Shown here: positions 22,104 to 34,400 of the stretch, piece after piece | Numbering within the stretch: position 1 is the first letter of the stretch | Layout: the number at the start of each line of letters is the position of its first letter | Assembly: GCF_000346465.2 (NCBI RefSeq) | Contig: NC_034016.1 | Location: forward strand, 21,072,442-21,136,441 | Direction of reading: 5' to 3' | From: Prunus persica | Lineage: Eukaryota; Streptophyta; Magnoliopsida; Rosales; Rosaceae | Length of the DNA stretch: 64,000 bases | Notes under the pieces: generated by a model | What the model saw: the letters and a program-made list of their open reading frames with translations, nothing else | Database searches by the model: none | Told to the model about the DNA's origin: nothing | Position numbers and translations under genes: made by a program

Positions 22104-23379
22104 ATGGAGCTAAGTAAGGTCACCTTAGAGATCTTCACGAAGCTTGAGCAGAAATGGCTCTCTCACTGCGAAACCACAAAGAAGACTCGGATTCTCAGCA
22201 TTGATGGCGGTGGAACCACCGGCATTGTCTCCGGAGCAGCCTTGATCCACCTCGAGGATCAGATCCGCCTCAAGACCGGCGACTCACACGCTCAAATCTC
22301 CGATTTCTTCGACCTCATCGCCGGAACCGGTATCGGAGCCGTCCTCGCCGCCATGCTTGTCGCCGACGACGGCTCCGGCCGTCCTCTCTATACCGCCAGA
22401 GAAGCTGTGAACTCCATCGCCGGGAAAAACTCCGACTTGTTCAAGGTCAGGCTAGCTGGAGTTTTCCGCCGTCGCCGGAGATACTCAGGCAGCAGCATGG
22501 ACAAGGTTTTGACCGAGTTGTTGACTAGGGAGGACGGCAAGGTCTTGACGCTCAAGGACACGTGTAAGCCTCTCCTGATTCCCTGCTACGACATGAAGAG
22601 CTCGGCCCCTTTCGTCTTCTCCCGAGCAGACGCCTCCGAGTCGCCGAGTTTCAACTTCGAGTTGTGGAAAGTCTGCCGCGCCACGTCAGCAACGCCAAGC
22701 GTCTTCAAGCCGTTCAGCCTGAGCTCCGAAGACGGAAAGACGTCCTGCTCGGCCGTGGACGGGGGTCTGGTGATGAACAATCCGACGGCGGCTGCTGTGA
22801 CGCACGTGCTCAACAACAAGCGCGACTTCCCCTCCGTCAACGGTGTCGAGGACTTGCTGGTTTTGTCGTTAGGCAACGGCCCCTTAACCGGAGGTAAACC
22901 CCAAAGTAACGACAAGTCGTCGGTCGTTGACATTGTCCTTGACGGAGTTTCCGAGACCATTGACCAAATGATGGGGAACGCCTTCTGCTGGAACCGTACG
23001 GATTACGTGAGAATTCAGGTATATAAATTTATATACCGATTATTTTTCTTTTGTTTGATTGCAATTTGCAGAGAGAAAAAAAATAAATATGGTGTTTGTT
23101 TTTGTGACGGAGTGATTCTACCGGCGTTTTATTATGTGCGTGCAGGCGTTCGGATTGGGCAGCGAAGGGGTTGTGGGCCCTAGATCGGAGGAGGAAGTGA
23201 AGGTGTTGAAGGAGAGAGGGGTGGAGTCTTTACCGTTTGGCGGGAAGCGGTTATTGACGGAGACAAACGGAGATAGAATCGAGGGTTTCGTGCAACGCCT
23301 CGTGGCTTGTGGAAGAAGCAGTCTGCCACCTAGTCCCTGCAAGGATTCCGCCGTTAGCCCTCTCTCTAACGGCCATTAG
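22104..23379 (+). CDS. PLP9: Patatin-like acyl hydrolase, pPLAIII type
   Basis: Two exons, 22104-23018 and 23146-23379, encode 382 residues, near the 384 I recall for Arabidopsis PLP9. The patatin domain has the anion-hole loop DGGGTTG (34-40), the elbow motif GTGIG (74-78) where active patatins have GxSxG, and the DGG of the catalytic Asp (219-221). Replacement of the nucleophile Ser by Gly is characteristic of the pPLAIII subgroup, whose members still influence lipid levels, cell elongation and wall composition in plants. The position beside the FAP1/TIC-LIKE/RRF block matches At3g63200 (PLP9, pPLAIII-delta). Exon 1 is clearly GC-richer than the surrounding DNA. The C-terminal exon supplies the GKRLLTETNGDRI-type end of the subgroup. 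Likely cytosolic or peripheral membrane; no signal peptide. Confidence 0.93.
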
Positions 23380-23686
23380 TTAGCGTTGGTCTTTTCTTTT
23401 TGTAGTTTTTTACTGGAAGTTGTAATTTTGTAAACCAAACTCAGGTTTTCACCGTAGCAAAGCTAGCAGCAGCTAAATAATAACCCCACCTGTTCAGTTC
23501 CCTGTCGAACACGCAAACCTTGTGCATCTTTAATTATTCAACTAAACGGCTCAATTATGAATTTATTTTTCTTAAAGGACCACCGGAATATTGTGTCTTC
23601 TCTCTTGCACCGAAGTTTAAATACTTTAAACTGAGGAAAATGGATACCTAACTTCTAATGTCCAGTGATGCAATCAATTTTCAGTT

Positions 23687-23711
23687 TTTTTTTTTTTTTT
23701 TTTTTTTTTTT
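23687..23711. repeat. Poly(T) tract
   Basis: An uninterrupted run of about 25 T. It could be a homopolymer microsatellite or the A-tail of a retrotransposed sequence read on the minus strand; no retrocopy is recognisable beside it. Confidence 0.7.
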
Positions 23712-26638
23712 GTAAATACAACGAGATGTTTCCACACTCAAATGATGAGATTAATCTCCGTTCAGAATTTGGCTTGCACCTAGCCACAAAGTGCTTCTGA
23801 CGGATTTCGTACTCTTGTCATTGAGGCACTAGATAACTCGCCAATTAGAGATGACAGTTTGTCAACCACATCACACCTTGTGGTTTCTGTTTTAATAAAT
23901 TAATTTGGTGCTACTTTTATGTTATCAATTTTCTTAAACTTCTCAAACTATATATTTGAGGCATTATTGTTTATTATTACAACACACCTCTGTGTGGCCT
24001 TTCTGTACTTCAGCTTTATGCCTTTCCCCCAAATTATTCGACTGTCAGGCTCGACCTCTATTCTGTAGTTTTCTTTTTTCAAAGCTAATACAAATATAAA
24101 TGATCACAAGAATCTGCCAAGGGATGAATAATGTTGAACAAAATCTTGCCTGGTAGTATACCTTTTTTTCTTCTTTGTTTGTGTTGCACAATTCTTTCTC
24201 CAAAGCTTTGTTCTTTTGAGTTCAAGGACACTACAGAGGATGACCCATATTGACCATATTTCAAGGACCATCAACGGAGGGGTTAATAAGAAGCACGTTC
24301 GCCTTCCTATTATATCTTCTTTTAACAATGCAAGTGCATTAATGTTAGAATCGGTCGTGCGTGCCAGTCATGACCGTTCATGTATGTGGAACTCACAGTG
24401 CATCAGCACAGTAGTCGTCTTGATTTATGCATGAACTATGGTACTCGGTTGTACTTTGGAAAGAGCCAACTATAGAGAGTAACCAAGGCAAATCCCTTTT
24501 GGATATTTTCGGCTACCAACAGAAACATGCAGTGATGTAGGAGACAAAGAAAAAGGAATCAAATCCAGTTAGTAGGTGAGAAAAAAGATGTACACTCTGT
24601 AACAAACACACCTTTCCTACTTCATCTTGTAAAATTTTAATGCTCACCCAAAAAAAGTAACAAAACAACCGACTTTCGATCACTTTCATTAATTTTGATA
24701 TTTTGGCTCTCAATTTTACCCCATCCTAGTCTGAATTTTCTTCCCCTATTCCTTTTGGTAGGCAAATTAATTTGGTGTCATTTTCTCCTCTGTTTTCCTC
24801 TGTGGCCCTTTGCTCACTCACAGAGTAGCTGCTGCTGCATTATTATTATAGTTGGAATATAGTTCCCAGTTTCTTACTGGGTTTTAATATGACAATAATG
24901 TCAATAAATAAGACAAGATTTACTGCTTAAAAAAGGAGTGCGATTGTGACTGTAGAGTAGGGTTTCAAGCCAAGCTGTGTTGATGTGGACTCAGTGGGCA
25001 TCATCACATTGATAGAAGAAGAAAACCAGAATCCTATGGATTTCAGTCCAGTGTGCTTTCAAATTCCAGCGGCTTTCACAGCAACACGGTTTATAGGAAT
25101 GTGAGGTTGGCCGTTGAGGGAGGGAGGAAGGGGGGGACCTCAGCTAATTTTAGCACTGGATTTGTATGGCTAAATAACACCAACACCAACAACCACATTA
25201 TTATTATTATTTTCTTCCATGTATTTATTCTTTATATAAGAATTTGCACGTTTCCGGTATGTCTCTTTCTCGAGAAAAACTTCTCTATTCTCATTTCATT
25301 GCGCCTCACTCTTTTATCTGTATCCGGAAATGGAGAAGTTTCTTTCATTACTTAGCTCAAACTTCTACCAATTTGTACAACTTTGCAACTTATGTAAATT
25401 GAGCTGTCATGGCCAAATACTTGGATCTTAGTAATATATTGGATATTATTTTCCCATAATTGTCTGATTATTATTGTTTTCTGCTGATTTGTGTCACATG
25501 AGATGGCTGATTTTGCTCTGCTAATTATTACATATAATATATATTCTGAATCTGAAATGTGAAAGATAGTGAGAGCAATACAATTCATATAATTTTTTCT
25601 TTTTCTTTCGCTGGCGGCTTGAAATTGGCTGATGTGGGCGGCTCTGAATTACTTTTCTCTGAAACAACCTGAAGCCGACAAGTTTGGGAAGTGAGTCCAA
25701 TCTCAGGGGCCTTTTGGGCCACCACAATTAATTAAAAAAACCCCTCTTGTTTAACTCATTGCTTAAGCTTATTTTGTTTCATGTGTACCAAACAAGTTGA
25801 AGAATCTACAGTACGTGGCTCGATGCTTTTTCTTTCCTGGTACGATTTACATAAAGAACCAAATTGAAAAAACAATTAGATTCATTAACAATGTTTATCA
25901 TAAAGTTTTGGCCCTATATATAATCTTAATCCTCTTGCAAGTTGCAACTCACAGGGTTGTAGGGTGACCCATATGATTAATTAAGCATCCTCTTAATCAT
26001 GGAACCAAGATTAATATATTACTTGCTTTCTTATCCGTAAAGAGATATTTTTTTTTTCATGCGAATAACAGTTTTACATATATGACTTCATCATACATAA
26101 TACACTCTATTGACATGAATGTAGGAGCTCTTACTTACCCGATAAGGAGGGAAGTATTTTCCATACTTCTGCCACTTTGAGTTTTTAAAGATAGATTCTG
26201 CTTTTTTTTCTTTCACTTTTGATAGTGGTCAATTAGAAATCATAAATTTTGTTGTAGGGTCTACTTTTTACTGATATGAGTTACTGGTTTCATATCAATG
26301 CTTTTTAATTTGATCTAATTGAGAGTGCTTTGTTTTCCTCTTTTGGTAAAGCAGATTCTAAGCTTTACATATTTAATATATGTTTCCCTTATCCCTTCAT
26401 ATAATTTAAGTGGGGAAAGTGGGGGAGTTAGTTTAAGTGGGTGGTTGTTGTTGGCTATCTATAAATTCATAACCTATTTCCCTTCATATAATTTCATATA
26501 AAGAAATTAGAGAGTGTGTGTTGGTTTGGCCACATAAATATACTTACTCAAAAAGCATTGGAATAATAAAGGGAGTGAACTTAACTGCTCAAGTTTGGTT
26601 TGGTGGGCAATCTTATTCAATACAATGATCATGTAATC

Positions 26639-26737
26639 TTAGTGAATAACCCACTTGATTAAGACCTAAGCTACTCATAAAGAGGGAAAGATTTTTACTT
26701 TTTAGTGAATAACCCATTTGATTAAGACCCAAGTTAT
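26639..26737. repeat. Short direct repeat pair
   Basis: TTAGTGAATAACCCA(C/T)TTG followed by ATTAAGACC(T/C)AAG occurs at 26639 and again at 26702, an offset of 63 bp, with only a few differences over about 35 bp. It is a local tandem duplication with no link to a gene. Confidence 0.8.
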
Positions 26738-28318
26738 ACTTTTAAGAATCATATCCATTTCCATCATAACAAGCATTGAGAGAGACCCCCTCCTTTACTC
26801 AAAGGACTTGTAATTAAGTTGTTAACATCAGTTACCTCTGCAGGCGAAGTTATTTATATTTGAATCCTCCTCGTCAATATCGTTTGTGTCGAAATATTAA
26901 CCCATTAAGGAAGATCATTAGATATATTAGTGATTATTATTACCTTATTTCTGTCAAAGTACCAGATGATATGTGTTTATGCATGAGGAATTGAAGGTGA
27001 GGCTCAGGGCTCCACCCACACCATTAACATCTCTGTTTAGCTTTACCTGCGACTGTCTGATCAATTTTAACCAGCCTGTGCAGAAGGACACCTAAATAAA
27101 TAAGAATAATCCTTTTCTTCTGACCTTCTCCTTTAAATCTGTGAGCAACCACTGCCATTATACTTAAACAAAAAACTGGGAAAAAATATCTCATAAATTG
27201 AATGTAATAAATATTTGTTTTGTTAGAGAGCAACTCAAGATAAATCTTCCGATACCATTTTGATTGCTTCAATGAGCTAATTTCAAATTTATAATTATTC
27301 AGAGGGGCCAGATATAATATAAATTGTCTTCTTCTTCTTGTTGTTAATTATTATTGTTCTTTTTGTTTCTTGTGAAAGTACATGAAAACGCGTATGATCT
27401 TGGCCTTGGGTGGTAAAAACCCTGTTCAAAACGGAAAGACATTAGATTAGTTCAACCAAATCAATTCAGTCATGAACCAAACCAACCCAGATTCATCGCA
27501 ACTGGTCCCTGCTTGGTTTAATTCATTTACCTCTATAATAACTCGTTTATGCAGACCTTATTGGTACAATTTAATTCATGCCCATACGCTGATGTCGCTC
27601 TCTGTTTGTTAGGCATTTCCTGTGGCGCCTCACTTCAATATTATTGGAATTGGGTGGTTGTTTCTTGGATGTTGATATTTTGAGCTCCCATATGCATTGA
27701 ATATTATCTGTATCATTCTTGATGCTTTCTCGTTCTTAGTATTCAAGAAAAACTTGAGTGGGAGTGAATGCATGCAAAAAATTTGATCGGATGACTATTA
27801 AATACCCTCTTATCCTCGTTACAAATTCTTTTGAAAATATGAGCATAAAGTCTTTCATGAGTTATTAACTCAATATATGTCAAGTTTCGTTGCCGACAAT
27901 CTCTTTTAATGGGTAATCTATAAAAACTAAGAAAGGGACTAAGACCTCCTCTGTAAGTCTTCGAAGAGACCTCGATATGCTCTGTTCTTGAAATAAGGTT
28001 GCCTTCCTTCCCCCTAAACTTTTGTTCATAAAAAACAGAAAAATAAAAAAAAAACAAAAACAAAAAAGAAGGGAAAGTGATTAGCATGCAGGATGAGAGC
28101 AGATAGGTCTCTGTGATTAGGCCCAGACCAGATCAGACGGTGCCCATTCCTCCATGTTTCCAGTCCAGATCTCATGTACACGTGTGCATCTCGTGCATCT
28201 CTCTCTTTGGAACCCTCGGTACTATTCAATCAAAAGCATATAGATTGCGATAAGATATTGTCTGCTTGGTTTTTACGTGATTATATATAAGCTCCCCCAC
28301 TCATTTCAGTCTTTTTGT

Positions 28319-28341
28319 CTTCTTCTTCTTCTTCTTCTTCC
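28319..28341. repeat. (TCT)n microsatellite
   Basis: About seven TCT units lie 30 bp after a TATATAAG box. Such CT-rich runs are common in plant 5' leaders, but no coding sequence follows. Confidence 0.8.
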
Positions 28342-30529
28342 GTCTACAGTATCACGTACGACGAAGCAGCCTTGTCGTTGTCTTTACATTTACTTATTGG
28401 TCTTTCCGCATATCGTCTTAGCACTGCAATCCCTCTGCTTCATAATCAATTCCTTTCTGAATTTGCATGCATGCATGTGTATGGGACGGACGTACATGTC
28501 GTACGACACATCACACCACATCTCAAGCCACAAACCAATTCAATCCTCATTTTGATGATCAAGTAGTCGGTCGTTGATTTTTTTTGAGTTTTGAGTTTAT
28601 AAATGGCATTATCCGGAGTATAGGAAAATACTTACCTCCTTACATTTAACATCCGTTTAAATTTATCCTTTTACAATTTTAACGGATTATTTTTTCATAT
28701 GTACGTCACACTGTGATTAATCAATAATGAATATATATATATATATAATATTTTATTAAAAATTGCATAGGGTTTGTGGTAATAATGAGTGGATGTAAAT
28801 CAAACCACTTGACATAGTAGAGACAAAGTACTTGTCATCCAAATTCCAGAGGAAGTGATTGATGGATATATGGATGGGGTATATTTCCAGCCTTTATACT
28901 ATATATGTTGGAATCTCTTACTGCAAGTCCCAACTAAAATCCGAAAAATGCTTGATTGATAAATAGTCAGTTTTATGCTAGACGGGCGGTTTTGACATGG
29001 TGCAAGTAATGTTATTGTAAAGGGCCGTCTTTGAATTATTTTTTTTACTTTATATTTTTATATACCGTATAGTACATTGACACAAAAGTGTACTTGATAG
29101 AGCTTGTTTCTAACACATATCTCTTGAAACAAAACTTTTATTATTTTACCGACCACACTAACATTTAACTTTATCAAATAAAAATATATAATTGTTAAAT
29201 CTCACGACCGCCCTAGTGGGCGACATTAAAATTATAGCATTTTTATACATAAACCAAATTAAAATTTGCAGAATCAGTTGTCATGAGAGATTCCACAAGA
29301 CAGAGAGAAATACAAGACCCCACCGCCACAGATAAAAAGTGAAAACCCCACGTTTAATTTGCTTTCATTTCCTCCCATTTCTTTCTTTTGTGCTGTCTGT
29401 GTTTATGCAGAGATTCATATATATATATATATCTATCTATCGATGCAATGGTCTACTGGTTCTGCTGAATTCCATGTCTGGATATCTTTGGGTTTGTGGA
29501 TTCAGCTTTCATCGTAAGGTGGACATGTGGCTCACATGCATGCGATGGTGCCTGGTTGACCACCACAATACTCAGATATGTGCCTTCGCGTGTGCACATA
29601 TTTTTATGGTGCAACTTTTCAAAAGTTCCAACAACTAATTTCTTGAGTCAAACCATTGACGTTGAAATCATTAATTATATGAGTAATTACTTTAGATTTA
29701 ATCGTACGTACTCATGATCGAATCGACTGTGGGGGACTGTGAAAAGATATCTTCTCTGGATTTCAAGGACAAATTCTTAATTACATGCAATGCAGCTTAA
29801 TCAAGGACTAATTAAAACTTAATTTCACCTAAACGATCTTTAGATCAGCTTCTCAAAGTAACAACATAAGGATGAAATTGGTGGGATTGGAGATGGATAG
29901 AGATCTCCCAACTACTATACTGCAAGTGCAGTGCAGGGTACAGCTAGCAGTAGCTAGTACTAGATAGTACCGTCCTGTCCGACTGTATTTGAATTTACCA
30001 AGGACCCCTACAAATTAAGTTGGATTGTTACTCAACAGTACATGCCCTGACATGGCAACTAGCAATGCATGAAGTAATAATAGTGTTCATGGATCGCATG
30101 GCTTGGACCTTCTTGACCCTTCAAAGTTTGAGGATCAAGGGTACTTCGCTAGGTACATACAGTATAAGTTATTTTGTATTTAAATCGCGCGTAACGTGCG
30201 TGATTAAAAATTGTCATCTCAGACACTAAGGCAGAGGAAATTGTTAATAATTAATATTGTTAGAGGACGAACATGTGTGGCCCCTTGTTCTACCCATACG
30301 GTGTAGATGAGAATGAGGTTGACTTGTTTGTCATTTATGTGTTGGCAAATGGAGACGACAAAACTCTTGAGTCTTGTGCTGTGCAAATATATTATGGGAA
30401 TGGCTGGTTGTGAGCCTGTGACTGTGAGGGAATCTGAGGAGTTGAAGGAGAGTGAGAGCTGATGGTGATGTTAATCATCGTGTACTCTCTCTTGGGAACC
30501 ACACGGGAAGTTTCATCACTCTTTGTTTA

Positions 30530-30562
30530 GTGAGTGAGTGAGTGAGTGAGTGAGTGAGTGTG
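30530..30562. repeat. (GTGA)n microsatellite
   Basis: About eight tandem GTGA units in intergenic DNA. Confidence 0.9.
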
Positions 30563-30883
30563 AGAGTTTGGTGCTCCGCCGACAACCCCACTCCACTCTA
30601 AACTGAAACAACATCTTATTACTGCCACTAATATTATCCTATTAATATAAGAGAAGCCAAAGCAATCGATACCAATATAATAAACTTACATTAATAAAAT
30701 AATATTTATTACGGGACTCAACTTTTTTTATTTTATACTGAAAGACAAATAAAAAGTGAATATTAAACTGATATCATTACTAAGTTACAACAACATATTA
30801 ATTTTTAATGTGGGTCCTTAGGCGGTCGCTCACTTTGCTTATGATATATACAACCATTTAAGTACGATTGATTAAGAAGCGTG

Positions 30884-30930
30884 TAGCTTAAGGGGTTAAA
30901 ATTATGCATTTAAAGTTTTATGTTCGATTA
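30884..30930 (+). mobile_element. Possible tRNA-derived SINE fragment
   Basis: TAGCTTAAGGGGTTAA (A-box-like, 30884) and TGTTCGATTA (B-box-like, 30921) are about 38 bp apart. No A-rich tail or target duplication is visible. Weak. Confidence 0.3.
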
Positions 30931-31081
30931 TTCCTTCGTAACTTATTCTTTGTATAAATAATATGTGTAGTGCCGCCAGACATGTAGTACAAATCAAAAT
31001 TTGGAGATGGTGCATAAGAAAATTTACAACAAAATATCTAAATTATGCTAAGGTGTTAATAGAAGCCCTCAAAGGAATAAA

Positions 31082-31301
31082 TGGGCTAGAATGGGACCCA
31101 ATAAAAAAAAATGCAGCCCATTTAATCATGGGATAAAAAGAAAGAAAGGTAGCCCAATTTGTTTAATTTATACCGAAAGCCCAAGGTAATTAAAAGGCCT
31201 GGCCCAATCTAAAAACAATCAAAATCAGACATAAATGATAAATTCACGATGGCGGGAGCGCGCCTTTTGTTAACGAATCTCAAACCTTATTTGGGCGGGA
31301 G
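31082..31301 (+). promoter_or_regulatory. TATA-less promoter with site II cluster, ARM/BTB gene
   Basis: Five TGGGCT/RGCCCA motifs lie at 31082-31087, 31115-31120, 31151-31156, 31178-31183 and 31201-31206. Two GCGGGAG motifs follow (31252-31258 and 31295-31301) that loosely resemble E2F-type sites. No TATA box is seen. Site II motifs are known to bind TCP factors in promoters of proliferation-linked plant genes. Function here is inferred from the motif cluster only. Confidence 0.5.
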
Positions 31302-31453
31302 CTCAAATTTACTTGTCAGATATAAGTATCGTCACACCCACATTTCACTGCACACTTTACTCTTTTAGCGCTAATAAATTCCGAAAACCACATTCTATTT
31401 CCCAAACTACCACCCCCCTCTGCCTCGCCCAATTTACCCTCTCTGCATCCTCC

Positions 31454-34400
31454 ATGGATCACTCTCAGAAGCGAACCGTCACCACCAGACGAGGCTTGAA
31501 GCGGAAGCTCGAAGAAGAATTCAGAGAAGACGGGCCTGAAAATGAACCCGATCTCAACGTCCCGGCCGTCGAGCCCCGAGACGTTTGTGAAGATCTGGAA
31601 AGTATGATTCGCCGCCGAGTCCAAACTCTCCAGTCCACCTTCTCTTCCTCCGAAGCAGATCGCCTCGCCGCCAAGACTGCCACTCGTGCCATCGCTTTAG
31701 TCGCCAAGAAAGGTAGCGTTTTTATTATTTTTTTCCACGGCTGTTCTTGTGGTTTTCTGGTTCTTCATCTTTGATTGAAACGAAAGCGTGTGAGATTCTT
31801 GGGGTTTAGGGTTTTTAATTTTGGTCATTTGGTAATTTGCTTGCAGAGGAACATGTGAACCTCGTAGTAGAGTGTGGAGCAGTTCCGGCTCTGGTTAAGC
31901 ATCTACAGGCTCCGCCGCCAGAGAGAGGAGGCGATAACAGTCCGATTCCGTACGCGCATGAGGTCGAGAAAGACAGTGCTTTTGCGCTCGGGCTTATTGC
32001 CGTTAAGGTAATTTAACACTCTGTATATTCTCTTTGGCTGTGCTTGCTTTATCATTTCGAAGTTCATCTTAGAGTAGAGGAAACAAAGGTGTTTTACCTG
32101 TTTTTGTATCAATTTGTACTATGTGCAATCAATATTTTCTGATCCTGTAAATCTTATGAGGGTTTTAATCATCTAGGGCATTAATATTATGCAATTCTGA
32201 AACACTAACTTGTGGTTCTTCTTCTTGTTTCTCTTCTTTCCATAATTGAGATATTGGCATCAATAAAACATGCCCTTCAGTGCATAATAGATGGTTGATC
32301 TCTTTGTAGGTAGCTGTTTCTCGTTTTGATTTCAAAGGATCTGTTTGATCATTTCTTGTTTTCTAATTGATTGATCTTGTTCTATGTCTTCATGTTATAA
32401 AGCTGGAGCATCAGCAACTCATAGTTGATGCTGGAGCTTTGCCGCATCTTGTTGATCTGTTAAAAAGGCACAAGAGGGACTCAGCACCAGCTGATGGTGT
32501 TATTAGGAGAGCTGCTAATGCAATCGCTAACATTGCTCATGAAAATAGCAGCATCAAGACCCGTGTCAGGTGAGTTTATTTCTACTTTACTGATTCTCAT
32601 ATTAAATAAATATCAAGTATTATTCCTTCTTATAAGTTATATCTTTGAAATTCAGGATTGAAGGTGGAATCCCTCCTCTTGTTGAGCTACTTAACTTCTT
32701 TAACACAAAGGTACAGATATCTGCTGCAGGCGCCCTGCGGACCCTTGCATTTAAAAATGATGAAAACAAAAATCAGGTACCTAAGTTTTCCATGTGATAT
32801 GGTATATGATTGATTTAGACATCTCTAGTCTGCTAGCTAATTTGAATTGCAAAATTCCAGATTGTAGAGTGCAATGCTCTGCCTACCCTGGTACTAATGC
32901 TTCGATCTGAGGATGCAGCTATGACGTTTGAAGCGGTGAGCTCTGAGTTATATTTGATATTTCCTCTCTCATGTCTTGAGAGTTCTAACACCACCCTTCT
33001 GTAAGCATGTGTTGAACTTTGTGGGGTTTGTCAGGTTGGAGTAATTGGTAATCTTGTCCACTCATCCCCAAGCATCAAGAAATTAGTTCTTCTTGCTGGT
33101 GCTTTACAACCTGTTATTGGATTACTCAGGTAATTCTGAACTTTACAATTGGTTGATATTGTAGCATTTTCAATTTTCCTGGATAATCATATTGTTGCTG
33201 TTGTTGTCGTTGTAATCTGAAGAATATGTTCTAGTTTTCAAACAATTATATGTTCTTTGTTCATTACTTTATCGACAGTTCCAGCTGTACGGAGAGTCAA
33301 AGAGAAGCTGCTTTATTACTTGGTCAGTTTGCTGCAGCTGATTCAGATTGCAAGGTGGAATAGAAAACCATTTTGGTTAAATCCTACCTGTTTCATCCCC
33401 ATCCCCTTTTCATATGATACAGAATTTTATTTAATGTTATGAAGATCTGGTTCATGCAGGCACATATAGTTCAGAGGGGTGCTTTAAAACCATTAATTGA
33501 GATGCTTAAATCACCTGATGCGCAGGTTAGGGAGATGTCAGCTTTTGCGCTTGGGAGGTTGGCACAGGTTATTATTTCTCTGATTCATCATCTTTTTCTA
33601 AAAATGTGTATATGTAGAAATAGCATAAGAGGACAGTCGTAAGTGTCATATTGGTGACTGGTTGTTATACCGTCCTGGAAGTCATTTTTACTTTTGTTTT
33701 TGTTCCTATATTTGATAGAAATCCTTATTAAGTTATGGTGCTTTCAGCTTGTTGTACTTGTAGAATAGGGAAAGCTTGCAGTATACATGGGCATGTCTCC
33801 TTGTATTGCAAGTTGAATATTTTGGTAATAACGCTACATCTCTTGTTGGGTGTACTGTCATGTAGCTACTGCCAACTTTGCTTGCTTTTGTGATCATAAT
33901 CTTTTGCTGTTATCTATTTAAAGGAATTTACAGCTTACTAGATTCCTAAATGATTCTTACGTTAGGACATGCATAACCAAGCTGGCATTGCTCATAATGG
34001 TGGTATAGTGCCTCTTCTCAAGCTTCTTAATTCAAAAAATGGATCTCTACAACACAATGCTGCATTTTCTCTTTATGGTCTTGCAGAAAATGAGGTACAG
34101 TTTTCTGTTCCCTGTTTAAGTTCAGTTTGTAATGCAGTTATCCTTTACTCATCATTTATTCTTGTACAACAGTGAGACTAATTGGAGATTTCTTGTGTAG
34201 GATAATGTTGCAGCTTTAATTAAGCTTGGAGGTGTTCAGAAACTCCAAGATGGAGAATTTGTTGCTCAAGTAATTTTTTCCCGTTTTCTTTGAACCTTTA
34301 TATGGTTGTTTGTCTATTGATTTTTAGTTGGCTTTATAGGTCATGAATTATTTTACCCCTTATCTATTTCATCATAGTTTTGTGGCCTTATTGTATTGTA

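Larger units (their letters stand above)
23380..31453. other. Gene-poor 8 kb interval
   Basis: After the PLP9 3' UTR I find no frame longer than about 115 codons and none with recognisable protein features. Contents: a poly(T) tract (about 23687-23711), a 35 bp direct repeat at 26639/26702, a TATATAAG-like box at 28284-28291 followed by a (TCT)n run (28319-28341), a (GTGA)n microsatellite (30530-30562), a possible SINE (30884-30930) and, next to the ARM/BTB gene, a cluster of site II motifs. A non-coding transcript could start near 28315, but there is no direct evidence. Confidence 0.5.

Noticed and set aside
22586..22960. Minus-strand 124-codon frame.
   Set aside because: It lies entirely opposite the GC-rich PLP9 exon, where antisense frames stay open by composition.
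28980..29240. Possible MITE with GGGCGGT near both ends in opposite orientation.
   Set aside because: Only about seven bases pair, with no target duplication; too weak to call.
30440..30500. Possible miR156/157-like stem-loop (GGAGAGTGAGAGC with a nearby ACTCTCTC arm).
   Set aside because: The mature-like stretch does not match the conserved TGACAGAAGA core and pairing is patchy.
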